Of a stretch of DNA of 64,000 nucleotides, positions 45,681-56,629 are shown in pieces. The notes below the pieces were generated by a model, which did no database searches, was not told where the DNA came from, and saw only the letters and a list, made by a program, of their open reading frames with translations. Source of the DNA: Daucus carota subsp. sativus (taxonomy: Eukaryota > Streptophyta > Magnoliopsida > Apiales > Apiaceae); assembly GCF_001625215.2 (NCBI RefSeq), contig NC_030389.2, positions 5,678,930-5,742,929 on the forward strand, given 5' to 3'. A program made the translations under genes and the position numbers. Position 1 is the stretch's first letter, and every line of letters begins with the position of its first letter.

Positions 45681-45744
45681 GAAATCTTCTCTGTGCTTCA
45701 ATATTTGTTATAATTGAAGCTCTGAAATTCTGTTCACTTAAATA

Positions 45745-48700
45745 ATGGCTTCCACAAGTTATAATCAAACTCCTTCATCTGCTACTTCAGCTTCACTCCC
45801 CACTACGTGGGACGTTTTCTTAAGCTTCAGAGGCATTGATACACGATATACCTTCACTGATCATCTATACAATGCTCTAGATCGCAATGGCATTCGGACA
45901 TTTAGGGATGATCCTGAGTTACGTAGCGGAGAAGTAATCTCAGATGGATTGCTCCAAGCTATTCACAAGTCCAAGACTTATGTTATTGTTCTGTCTGAAA
46001 ATTACGCTTCTTCGCGCTGGTGCCTTGACGAGCTGGTAGAGATTCTGAATTGTTACAGCACCACGCAAAGATCGGTGATTCCTATATTTTATAACGTCGA
46101 TCCATCGGCCGCGGGGCACCAAACTGGAAGTTTTAGGGAAGCGTTTGAGAAACATGAAACTCGTTTTGGCAAGGAAAGATTGGACAAGTGGCGAGTTGCA
46201 TTGACCATGTTGGGGAAGCTCTCAGGCAAAGTGTGTAAAAATATGTAAGTACTACTCCATCCACCTTTGACGTTTTCGGATAATTTATTAACAGATATTT
46301 CCCGGAACTACTTTTTAGTTAGGTGGTGAAATTCTTTAAATTTAGTGTAACTGACTATGATGATCCCATCCATGACTCCATGTACTTAAAAATTGTCACC
46401 GATCAAAATTTCTTACTTGTTAAAGTAGTTGTTTTAGAAAGACCCTTTTATCAATTATTTCTTAAAAAATAATCTGATGAATAATTTGAATGTTAAATTC
46501 TAATTCAGCAAAAAAAAAAAAAAAGACAATAGTTTAGAGATATATCGGGTCAATTTATTTTAAAAAAATGTGCACAAAAGTTAAAATGAACAACTATTGT
46601 GAAACGGAGGTAGTACATATTCTGAGTTGGGTATAACTACTAAAACAGAGTTCTTGTGTTTGTTAAAAAAGGGAAAGTAGGTAAAAGGTTATTCAATGCA
46701 ATTGCTCTAATAAGAATCGCGTTACAGGTATGAAGCTCAATTTATTGAAGAGATTGTTGGTGAGATTTTACTAGAAATAAACCCCAAGACTTTAGATGTT
46801 GCCAAATATCCAGTTGGGTTGGTTCCCCGTGTTAAAGAATTAGCAGCATTGTTGGGCAATGGTACCGAAGGTGTGATCAGAATTGGTCTATATGGTATGG
46901 GTGGAGTGGGGAAAACAACTCTTGCCAAAGCGTTTTATAATCACCTTTTGCAACGAAGCTTTGAAGGATGCTGCTTCCTAGCCAACATTAGGGAGGTTTC
47001 GGGAACAAGAAGAGGTCTAGAATCTTTACAACAGCAACTTATCAATGATGTTCTAAGAAGTAAGAGACAGACTAGAGTTTACAATGTTGAAGAAGGAACT
47101 ATGTTAATTAGAGAGAGAATTTGTTCCGCAAAAATTTTGGTTCTTATTGATGATCTAGATGACATTAACCAATATGAGTCTTTGGTGGGACCTTTTGCTT
47201 CTGGAAGTGTTGTTATTATAACTACAAGGGATGAAGAAATACTTGAAAAAATTGATGTAGAGTCCAGATACCGATACAGAGTTAATGAGCTAGATGATGC
47301 GGAGTCACTGACACTATTTACCCGACATGCATTCGAAAATGCAGATGCTGACAACAGTTTCAAGCTATTGTCTACAGAAATTCTACGCCTTGCTGGTGGG
47401 CTTCCCCTGGCTCTGAAAGTTTTTGGCTCACATTTGTATAAGCGATCCAAGGTAGGATGGTTAGCTTACATCAAGAAACTGCAGAAAGTTACCGATAGCA
47501 GTATTCAGCAAAGACTAATGATTAGCTTGGATGCCCTGGAATCGGATGATCCTATGCTAAAAAAATTATTCCTTGACATTTCATGTCTTTTCCTTGGATG
47601 GGAGATAGAGAAAGTGGTTGAAATATTGGAAACTTATTATTCGGATGCAGATTATTATATTGATATTTTAAGGAAAAGATGTTTACTGTATATCAATAAT
47701 AGAGTGTTGGGGATGCATGATCTGCTTCGAGATATAGGAAGGGAGATTAATGGAAACAACTCACCTGATGAGCCTGGAAAACATAGTAGATTGTGGGTAT
47801 CGAAGGATATAGAAGATGTTTTGAAAAATCACGAGGTAATAATTTCATAATGTGTATCCAGAAATGCTTTTAAGTGAACCTGATGGTTTCACGTAATTTT
47901 ATACAACTCATTTATTTGCTATGTTTTTATCTTGATCTATAAATTTGTTAGGGAACAGAAGCAATTGAAGTTATCTTCCATCGCAACGTAGGAAAAGAAC
48001 ATGCATTTGCTGCAGAAACATTCAGAAGGATAAGAAAATTAAGATTTCTTCAGCTCACCGGTGTAAATCTCATTGGAGGCTTTGAAGGCACACTTGAAAA
48101 ATTGAGGTGGCTTTGTTGGGAATATTGTCCCTTAAAGTGTTTCCCTTCTGAATTTAACCCGCAACAACTGGTTGTACTTCAGTTGCCTTGCAGCAGTATG
48201 ATACAGATGTGGAAATCAGACAATGTTGGTACTGTGAGTATGTTTTTTGCAAGTATGAAATTCGAATTAAAATTATGACTGAATTCTTCCCGTTTGCATT
48301 GCTTTTACAGACTTCACGGGTTTATGATAACCTAAAGACTCTGAACATGTCAAATTCTTCTTACTTGATAACAACTCCAGATTTTTCTGCGTTGCCGAGT
48401 CTTGAAACTTTAAATTTCGAGGGCTGTGACAGCTTGGTGGAGCTCGACATATCAATTGGAAGTTTAGGGAGGCTTGTTTTCTTGAAATTGACAGGCTGTA
48501 GAAAGCTAAGAAGTCTTCCGGACACCATTTGCAACTTGAGAGCATTGGAAGTTTTAAATATTGGTGGATGCTTCAGTGTCGAAGCATTGCCAGAACAATT
48601 GGGGAACATTGAATCCCTCAAAGAGCTCGATGCACATAATGTAGCTCTTTCAAAATTACCAGATTCGACAGGACGCCTTAGTAAGCTTGTTAAGCTGATA

Positions 48701-49819
48701 TTAACTTGTCACAGGAAGCCTATGACAATATATCATAAGGACCATCAGAAGCATAAAACTCTAAAAACTCTTCCGGACACCATTTGCAACTTAAGAGAAC
48801 TGGAAGTTCTTAGTGTTGGTTATTCAAGAGGTCTGGCAGCATTGCCAGTAGAATTGGGGAACATTGAATCCCTGAAAGAGCTCGATGTACATGATGTTAT
48901 TGTTTCAAAAATACCAGATTCTATCGGATGTCTTATTAACCTTGTTAAGCTGAGATTTACCCACAACAAGAACCTTGAAACTCTGCCAAAAACCATTGGA
49001 TGCCTGAGATCACTGAAAATTCTGGATATTTCTTACTGCAGGAGACTTATTGCATTGCCAGTAGAACTGGGAAACATGGAATCCTTGAAAGAACTCTATG
49101 CACAAAGTTTGGCTGTTTCAGAATTACCAGATTCAATTGGACACCTTAGTAAACTTGTTGAGCTGAGACTAAGTGACAACACAAAGCTTAAAACTCTCCC
49201 AGACGCCATCTGCAACTTGAGATCACTGGAAATTCTTGATATTTCTTATTGCAGGAGTCTTATTGCATTACCGGTAGAATTGGGAAACATGGAATCTTTG
49301 AAAGAGCTCGATGCACATGGTCTGGCTGTCTCTGAATTACCAAATTCGATTGGACACCTTAGTAAACTTGTTGAGCTGAGATTAAGTAACAACAAGGAGC
49401 TTACAACTCTCCCGGACACCATCTGCCACTTGAGATCACTTGAAATTCTGTACATTGATTCTTGCAGTAGTCTGACAGCATTGCCAGCAGACTTGGGGAT
49501 GATTGATTCTCTAAAAGAGTTGCATGCAAGGTGTATATCGGTTTCAAAAATACCGGATTCAGTTGGACGTCTGACTAAGCTTGTTAAACTGATATTACGG
49601 GGAAACAAGAATCTTAAAACTCTGCCACACACCATGAGCAACATGAGATCACTGGAAACACTGGATATTGATGATTGCAGTGATCTGGAAGCATTGCCAG
49701 CAGAACTGGGCAACATTGACTCCCTGAAAGAGCTGAATATGAAAAATGTTGCTGTTTCGATAGTACCCGAATCAATCAGATATCTGCCCAGGGCTGGCTC
49801 GAGATATTCTATGACCTAA
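45745..49819 (+). CDS. TIR-NBS-LRR (TNL) disease-resistance protein, four exons
   Basis: Intracellular immune receptor. Exons: 45745-46244, 46728-47835, 47952-48233, 48311-49819; phases agree; 1132 residues. TIR domain about 22-165 (WDVFLSFRG, then IDTR where EDTR is usual; SENYASSRWCLDEL holds the conserved catalytic glutamate). NB-ARC: P-loop GMGGVGKTT near 222, kinase-2 VLIDDLDD near 303, ITTRDEEIL, GGLPLALKV near 390, MHDLL near 495. Exon 3 is the usual NBS-LRR linker. LRR from about 645; 697-1120 is made of 71-residue supermodules (three LRRs each), the last four starting at exact 213-bp steps. It stops soon after the last LRR (SRYSMT), so a post-LRR C-JID domain is not seen. No frame damage. 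Confidence 0.9.
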
Positions 49820-50055
49820 AGTGAACTTCAGATTTATTATAAATATTGTAGACCATCTATTTAGTTTAGTAACATTGTCAATTTATAGTTTATTAGTAAG
49901 ACAATAAGCATTGTGGAACTTATATATTATTTCTGTAATTCTTTGTGGATGTAAGATCTATGAGAGATCAAATGACTATTCTTTTAATCAATTGTGTTCA
50001 TGCTCATATTTCTTGTTGGGGTTCTTATTAGTTTTAGAACTTGCAACTACAAATA
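49820..50055. other. TNL 3' flank
   Basis: AT-rich, presumed 3' UTR and spacer before the phosphomannomutase exon. No gene seen. Confidence 0.5.
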
Positions 50056-50124
50056 ATGGCTTTGATGAAGACTGGTGTTATTCCTCTGTTCGATGTCGAT
50101 GGCACACTCACAGCCCCGCGGAAG
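50056..50124 (+). pseudogene. Orphan first exon of phosphomannomutase
   Basis: The ATG frame encodes 23 residues with the HAD-family nucleophile motif (LFDVDGTLTAPRK) that opens plant phosphomannomutase, followed by a good donor AAG|GTACTC. In the family the Asp residues of DVDGT carry and transfer the phosphate between mannose 6- and 1-phosphate, feeding GDP-mannose and ascorbate synthesis. None of the later exons is visible in the next 400 bases, after which the convergent stress-protein gene starts. I read it as a fragment left by duplication or rearrangement. The exon itself is undamaged, so the event may be recent. Confidence 0.75.
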
Positions 50125-50533
50125 GTACTCCATTATTCCCCACAAACTTGTCCCAAATTTGTCATTCTCTCTGGAGTTTCAACATTTTACCTGTTTGGGC
50201 AACGAAGCTTCTGACTTCTTTTCATAAAAAACCGACTTTGTTTTTCTTGACTTGTTGTGTAAACAGCCCGAAGCACTTATAAAAAACTGAGAAAGCTAAC
50301 TTTTGTTTCAGGACTTTTGTTTCTTTCTCAAACAGTTTAATTACTTATAAGTCTTAATTTACTTCTCACTTCTAATCCTTTACTTTAAGCATTATTAGAT
50401 CAAGCCAAGGTAATTAAAGAAATTATTATTGATATATCGTATGTGCAAACACCTACATCACATAAACCCCATAAACAAACAAAATAAATTGAAGACAACA
50501 AAGTGTTGAGATATTAAAGAGCTTGATGTAGAT

Positions 50534-51998
50534 TTATTCCTGTTTTCCACCAGCTGAACTAGCAGCCATGGCAGCCACCGGAGTTGACGACGGAGAGGCT
50601 TTCTTGGGTCGCTTAACGATTAAAACCGGACACTTGATGTTTTGTGCACAATGGTTGCTCACACTTCCAAGAAATGCCCTGCATTTCATATATCACATCA
50701 TACATATGAATCTTCAAGACTGTTATGGCAATGACATTAATCATAATTTGACAAAAATATTTATCAAAATTTAACAAGGGAAAGAGAAAATTAAGTGCAA
50801 GAAAATGAGTTAGAATTTCACCTCTTCAAAGCACCGTAGCCATGACTGCCCAACACCACCATATCAACCTTGAGCTTCTCCGCCGCCTCGCAGATCACAT
50901 CCCTTGCATCTCCACACTCTACTTTCGTCTCCACCTTAACCTTTTCATCATTCAATTCCACATTCCACAATCAATTAGACTATCATAAAAATCGTCCCAT
51001 TTTTTTAACAAGCAAGCTCATAACCTTACAAACTAGTATCCGTTCTAATAATAATTCTCGAAATGAGCCAGACATGACTCGTTCACCCAATTATTGCCAT
51101 AAAATACAGAAAATGACATGAATATGATTCGAGATGACCCGAATCCTGACACAAATAAAATCAAAAATAACACAAGGTACCAAAAAAACTCAGAAATTTC
51201 AAATTTTACCTGAGGATAGTCTTGGCAAAGTTTTTTAGCCTTGCGGATCACGGACTCCGCCACCTCATTACCATACCTCTCCATAGTATCCACAATATCT
51301 TGCGAAAACAAATACCCTGTTCCCATCATAAAAAAAAAAAAAAAAAAAAAACCTCAGCATCCAACATACTTATTTACCAAAAACACACTTCAAACCACTG
51401 AAAACATGCTCCCTCCGACCTGATTTTGTTGTCAACAAATTTTACGTGTAATTTATTACATTAACCTAAGGGTCCTGGTCCACAGCCATCGATGGCTGTG
51501 GACTGATTAACTAGCCTATAGTTTCTAGCGGTTAAGATTATAACAAAATTTTAACACGTCTAGCGGTTTTTAACTGCTAGACGGGAAAAATCTGTCTAGC
51601 GCTTTAACCGCTAGACGTCTTAAGAAAAATGTTATAAGTTTGGTCGCAGGATATTCATCCAACTGCCAGAAAACCATTGTTACTTAACCCCTCCCTGGCA
51701 ATCATATGCCAGGGACCAGCACCCTTAACTTAATATCAACACCTTTCCAAAACAGAGAAATAAGAAAACAGAGACTAGAAAATCGGAGGGATCAAAAAAC
51801 AATACCTTGACGCAACAAAATATCGGAGGGCCTACCTGTACCATCAACAGAAGGATAGACAGTTCTCGGAGGCTTAGCATAGAGAAGTATAAGCGTATCA
51901 CTGGAAGAACAAAAGATGTTCTTCAAGCTCCAGGACAGCGCATAGCTGCTCTCTTCCCCCTCGTCTACGGCTACTATTATTTTCCTCTCCATCTTCAC
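50534..51998 (-). CDS. Universal stress protein (UspA family), four exons
   Basis: Small soluble nucleotide-binding protein. Exons on the minus strand: 51806-51998, 51210-51316, 50822-50940, 50534-50678; the phases join cleanly to 187 residues. It opens MKMERKIIVAVDEGEESSYA, the family start (beta strand then DxSxxS-like turn), and has a LLYAKPP strand. The ATP-binding signature G-2X-G-9X-G-S/T is present in GSHGYGALKRAFLGSVS, split across exons 3 and 4. The C-terminus has the CPVLIVKRP strand, then an A/S/P-rich tail of about 22 residues. Plant members respond to hypoxia, drought or pathogens; the specific role here is unknown. Plus-strand frames over this region are antisense. Confidence 0.9.
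51469..51725. mobile_element. MITE, about 257 bp, in the first intron of the stress-protein gene
   Basis: Inverted ends: AGGGTCCTGGTCC on the left, AGGGTGCTGGTCC from the right end reverse-complemented. TA flanks both ends; a three-base TAA/TTA duplication is also possible, so Stowaway or Harbinger type is open. Inside are a 22-bp perfect palindrome centred on ATCGAT (about 51481-51502) and repeated CTAGCGGTT/AACCGCTAG motifs. The right end (CCTGGCAATCATATGCCAGG) resembles sequences at about 1032-1064, 17550-17582 and 42818-42852. Confidence 0.65.
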
Positions 51999-53614
51999 AA
52001 ACTATTACCAACTGACTAACTGTGTGTTTTTTGTGTGTGTTTTTGTTGATTTGGATAAGCTTAGACCGGGAACTGGTGTTTATATACAAGTTGATGGTGG
52101 TGGTAATAAGGGAGTAGTGTTAGTTATATGAATACAGGGGGAGTATGAGTGTGGGCTGAAGGAAACTGCTGGCTGAATCGTGGTTTTGATGGACGGGTCC
52201 CACCAGGAACGTGTCCGCGGAGTGTAGTTTATCTTTATCATAAATGTTTCGCTTTCATGTCTATCATCTCTTATCCATTGCTGTACAAATTTAAGATATA
52301 AAAATATTAAGGTAATTCATCGAGCATACTACTTTTTGCATCTTATTTGCAAATATATTATTTTTTTCTAAAATTTTATAAATATATACTATTTTTCGGA
52401 TATTATTTATAAATATATTTATTCACACAATCAATCAAGCAGGTTGCTTTTTAGATTGCAATATTTGGTCCCGCAAGGGTATTTGTTTTTCGGTCTTTGC
52501 AACAAGTTGCAACTTATTATGCAAATAAATATAATCTTCAAGATTGCAAACATAGTTGCATATGCAACCACCGTATTTTTGCAAATATTTTTTAGAACAT
52601 GGTATTTTTGCAATTTGTTTTGAAAAGTGACAGTATTTTTGCAAAATATTCTATTAAACTTAGTTATTTATAAAAAAAATATCCTAATATCTATTATCAA
52701 TTATAGTAATTTTCATTTTCTATATTTCATTGCTCTAAAATTATTATATATATTAAATCAGTATGATGAATTAAGTGTTATTTATATTTATTTAATTATA
52801 AATTAAAATTTTATAACTACTAACTTTTTTTTTGCTAGAATTATAACTACTAACTTAGTTAATTTAATTAAATAAATTTGTTGAATGTTGATAAATGAGT
52901 ATGGTAATACAAAACCCCATTAAGTAGCAAAAGGACATTGTAGGATATACAATCGGTTAAATGAATTTTTAAATAGAATTTTAGACGATTTATACATATA
53001 TGTGTGTGTATTATAAATAATTCAGGGATAGAATCTCTGCGTTATATGTTCATAAATAATAAAAAGATCTTATCTTATTATTGACATTTATAGTAAATAT
53101 TATTAGTTTAAATTTAAAAATTAGCATGTCAAACTACTTAATCTTCTTGAGGTCTACTGGGGAGTGTTGTTAAAAATTGTTGTGCTGTCAGAAAAAACGT
53201 TGGTAAAAAAATGATGTTGTGGAAATCAGATAATTGTTTCGTAATTTATTTGGATATTTGCATATATTGAGTTATAATATAAAAAATAATATTTTTGATT
53301 AAGTTTGATAGTGAAATCTATGAAAGCACTCTGCAAAAGCTAAAAAGCATCTTTTTGCAAATGCACGAGAGCACATGATTTTTCTAAAAGCAGTTTTTGA
53401 ACTAAAAGCTGATGTTCAAAATAGCTATTTTTAAATTTACCAAACAGTTTTTCAACTATTTTTCAGCAAAAAATATTGTTACCACTATAATAGCAATACC
53501 AAACGGTACTTTGATATGTTTAAAGGATGTGGTTGAATCTTTAAAATATGTAATCATCTAATTAGAATAAAATTAAAATATTTTATGATCCGATTTTGTT
53601 TACACAATCCCTTA
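51999..53614. other. Stress-protein promoter side and AT-rich intergenic DNA
   Basis: No gene seen. It contains the upstream region of the minus-strand stress-protein gene and a dispersed GTTGCA-type repeat at about 52430-52660. Confidence 0.55.
52430..52660. repeat. Dispersed GTTGCA / TTTGCAA repeat, copy 2
   Basis: Motifs AGGTTGCTTTTTAGATTGCA, GGTCCCGCAAGGG, AACAAGTTGCAACTT and GTATTTTTGCAAATATT. The last recurs in copy 3 near 56265 as GTATTTTTGCAAATATTC, and GGTCCCGCAAGGG parallels GGCCCCGTAGGGG in copy 3. Confidence 0.5.
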
Positions 53615-54047
53615 GGGGTTGTTTGGTTCGCGGAGTGACGTCTGGGATTAGAATGAGAAATCGGGTTAGAATGGTATGGGTTTAATATATCATATCTGAT
53701 ATTACGTCTTTGGATGAGTGCTGGAATATATTCAGTTTTAAAAAATTAAATTATTAATTTATATTAATTAAAATTATTATTATTGTATATTTTGTATCAT
53801 TGATTATTCTTGTATTAAACATTAATATTTAATTTTTTAAATAGAGATAAGAAAATCAAAAATAAAATTGATTCTCATACCTCCATCTTATACTCACCTC
53901 TCCCTTTGGGTATTAAAAATCTATATCTTAGAGATTTGAGGTATGGGTTTGAAAATTTATATTGTTTTAACCAAACACCATATATGGGTTTGGATGAATA
54001 AAACACATACCTAATTTCAGATATAATCCCATGGACCAAACGACCCC
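53615..54047. mobile_element. Tourist-like (PIF/Harbinger) MITE, 433 bp
   Basis: Left end GGGGTTGTTTGGTTC; right end reverse-complemented GGGGTCGTTTGGTCC. Direct TTA target duplication at 53612-53614 and 54048-54050. No ORF. TTA duplication plus a GTTTGGT inverted end is typical of Tourist MITEs. Confidence 0.85.
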
Positions 54048-54050
54048 TTA

Positions 54051-54889
54051 ATATGATTTTTTAAAATACATGAATAGATGAATGAAGTTCTTAATGTATT
54101 TTATTAAGATAATAATAATCTGCACTATGTAAATTATATATCATTATAATCCAAGTAATAATATCAAAAGTATAAAACTATGATCTAAGTCTCTGCTTCT
54201 TTGTCACACCATCCTTGATGACAGAAGTTGTTTGATTGAGATGATTTCATGTTTCAGTTTCAAGCACAATTTTTGACGAGAACCTTTAATTTCCATAACC
54301 AGATCCATCCTAGTGAACTCTTGATTACTTTGTACTAGCATTTATTGGAGGAGAAGGGACTATTAACCTACAGCGTATGTCCGGTGATAAAATTAATACT
54401 GTCAAGAATATCATCCGGAGCTTCTCAAACATACTAAAGAATCTACTCTGTTTTCCCAAGGTTTAGACCATTTCTATATTCATGAGGCATCAGAATTTTG
54501 AGAGTGAAAAGAGCTACGAAATGAGACTATTAGAGGTATCGAGGACCAATCCTGGTCTAATCTAAATTTGAATTTTGTCACAAATCATGCGACTTGAAAA
54601 GTAAAATCCGAATGCAAGATTTTTTTAAATTACTCCCAACGTGAATTCTCGACTCCCACTGCTTATATTTCTTAGTTCCCAAACAATCTATTATTTCTAG
54701 AATGACGAGCTCCTTAAGCACTTAACTCTTAGATCCGGTGTCATTAATTCAGCAACAAATAATAGAACTCGAACAATACATATAATTTGTAAAAGAAATC
54801 TTCTGACATCACAACTCTTCTCTGCAATCCACCTCCAAGCACACTTAAGTTTCATCTTATTATTCTCTTCTTCTCTTATTAATTATTTT
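54051..54889. other. Intergenic DNA, nothing recognised
   Basis: AT-rich, no supported gene or element between the MITE and the old LTR. Confidence 0.5.
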
Positions 54890-55548
54890 TGTTAGGCAAA
54901 TTATAATTAGTCATTATAAGTCAAAACACTTAGTATAATTTTGTATAAGTAAATGTAATTGATCAAAGGATAGCATACTATATGCAGTTTCTTTGATAAA
55001 GTAACCCATCAACGGACGAGGTATTTTATAACAAGTTTAGCTCTTTTCGTTTTAGTAGTTGATAAAATAGTTGATCAACAAATCTAGTTATATTTTTTAT
55101 TAATAGATGTGTAATTAGGATGACAAATTATAAACATTATAAGTCATGAAATTTAATTAAGTGAAGTGAAGATCAACTACTAAATTTAAGTTATCAACGG
55201 ATGAAGAATAATAGTTCATCAACTACTTTGAAGATCAATCAACAGCTAGTGAAGGTTGAGCTATCAACTGTTACTGTATGAAGCCATCCACATCTAGTCT
55301 AATAAGCTATCAATGGTTACTCAAATAACTTATCGATGATTGTTTTAAAATTTAGCAGTTGACAGCAACAATAGAGTTGAATAAGACAAGAGTCACATGG
55401 GTTGATTAGTGCAGAATAATTTGGAAGTCAAGACAAATTGTTTGACTTGATAATATTTTTGAAGAAATCGAAATTTTTCATTTCTACTCATATAAATTTA
55501 GAGTATTCTAACCCCCGACAATATAACTTGGTTGTATTGTAAATGACA
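54890..55548 (+). repeat. LTR of a degraded Copia element
   Basis: About 659 bases from TGTTAGGCAAATTATAA to TAAATGACA, immediately followed by a primer binding site (ATTGGTATCAGAG). No second LTR is seen in the window. Confidence 0.6.
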
Positions 55549-55910
55549 ATTGGTATCAGAGAAGTCTTCAAATATAGATTAAGTAAAAGGTCTCAACAAT
55601 CAGCAATGGGTAGAAAATATGAAGGTATCAAGATTCCAATAATAGGAAAAGAACGCTACTTTCATTGTAAAGTAAAGATGATGATGTATATCTTGTCTCT
55701 TGATGCAAGTTATATTAACTACATTGACAAGAGCTTTCATGTTCTAGTAAAATATTAACATTGCATCAGACTAAATTGGTAAAAAGTCAAAAGATGAAGA
55801 GGTTCCCAAATCAATTGCAAAGTACACAAAAGAAGATGAAAAGGAAGTGTGTAAACATAATAATAGCAATGCACATTTTGTTTTAATGATTTGGATGCTG
55901 ATATTTTTGA
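55549..55910 (+). pseudogene. Copia gag relic with primer binding site
   Basis: TGGTATCAGAG lies at 55551-55561, then a short gag-like frame (about 55606: GRKYEGIKIPIIGKERYFHC, KMMMYI) resembling the opening of the intact Sirevirus gag. After a stop at about 55756 the similarity resumes (AKYTKEDEKEV) to about 55880. The rest of the element is gone. The 71-codon frame at 55543 is part of this relic and not a gene. Confidence 0.7.
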
Positions 55911-56039
55911 AAAGGTATTATCTTTTGTAAATTATCACAGCCAATAATATTTATATCAAAACAATCATAAGAAGCTGGTATTATAATTTCAGAAACGGTG
56001 TCAAAATTCTAAATCATTTTTTACTATAATTTAAAAGGG

Positions 56040-56345
56040 AATTTAACAAAAATACCATTTTTTGTAAGTTTTTTTTTTGCGATTTTACTATCTTTTAGAA
56101 ATATTTGCAAAATATAACTTTTTAGAAAATATTTGCAAAAAATACGATCTGCAACTAGATACAATCAGATGCAACTTCGGTTAATTGGCCCCGTAGGGGT
56201 TGAAAGTATGGTTGCATCCGTTAGTAAGTATAATTGTATGCGGTTGCAACGAGTTGCATACAGTATTTTTGCAAATATTCTCATAAATTTAATATTTTTA
56301 TAAAATATTTTAAAAAAATAGTATTTTTACGAAAAATATTTTCAA
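56040..56345. repeat. Dispersed GTTGCA / TTTGCAA repeat, copy 3
   Basis: GGAATTTAACAAAAATACC, AAATATTTGCAAAAAATACG, CTGCAACTAGATACAATCAG, GGTTGCAACGAGTTGCATAC. Same motif set as copies 1 and 2. It ends just before the dehydrogenase promoter. Confidence 0.5.
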
Positions 56346-56479
56346 ATTGAGTATTCACGAGGAAACCCATAATTTAAATGTATGTTAAATTGAAATAAAC
56401 ATACCGACAACACCACATAACTACCCAAAGTAGTTCGCCAGTTGATCAACTCTCATAAACCCCCAAAACATTCACATAC

Positions 56480-56629
56480 GAAACTACAAAACCAAGCTGT
56501 ACACTCCTCTCACTTTGTTCTCTCCGCCCATTTCTTTCTCTCCGGCGGACATCTCAAAGCCCCTCTCTCTCTATATCTCCATCTCTCTCCGCATCAAAAA
56601 CCTAATCTCTCTCCCTCTCTCTCTCAAAA
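56480..56629 (+). promoter_or_regulatory. CT-rich leader of the dehydrogenase gene
   Basis: Strong pyrimidine (CTCTCT) richness directly before the ATG at 56630, as in many plant housekeeping-gene 5' UTRs. No TATA box was obvious. Frames at 56442-56750 and 56515-56697 read through this leader and are not genes. Confidence 0.5.

Noticed and set aside
55543..55758. A small 71-residue gene
   Set aside because: It overlaps a Copia primer binding site and resembles the start of gag; it is an element relic.
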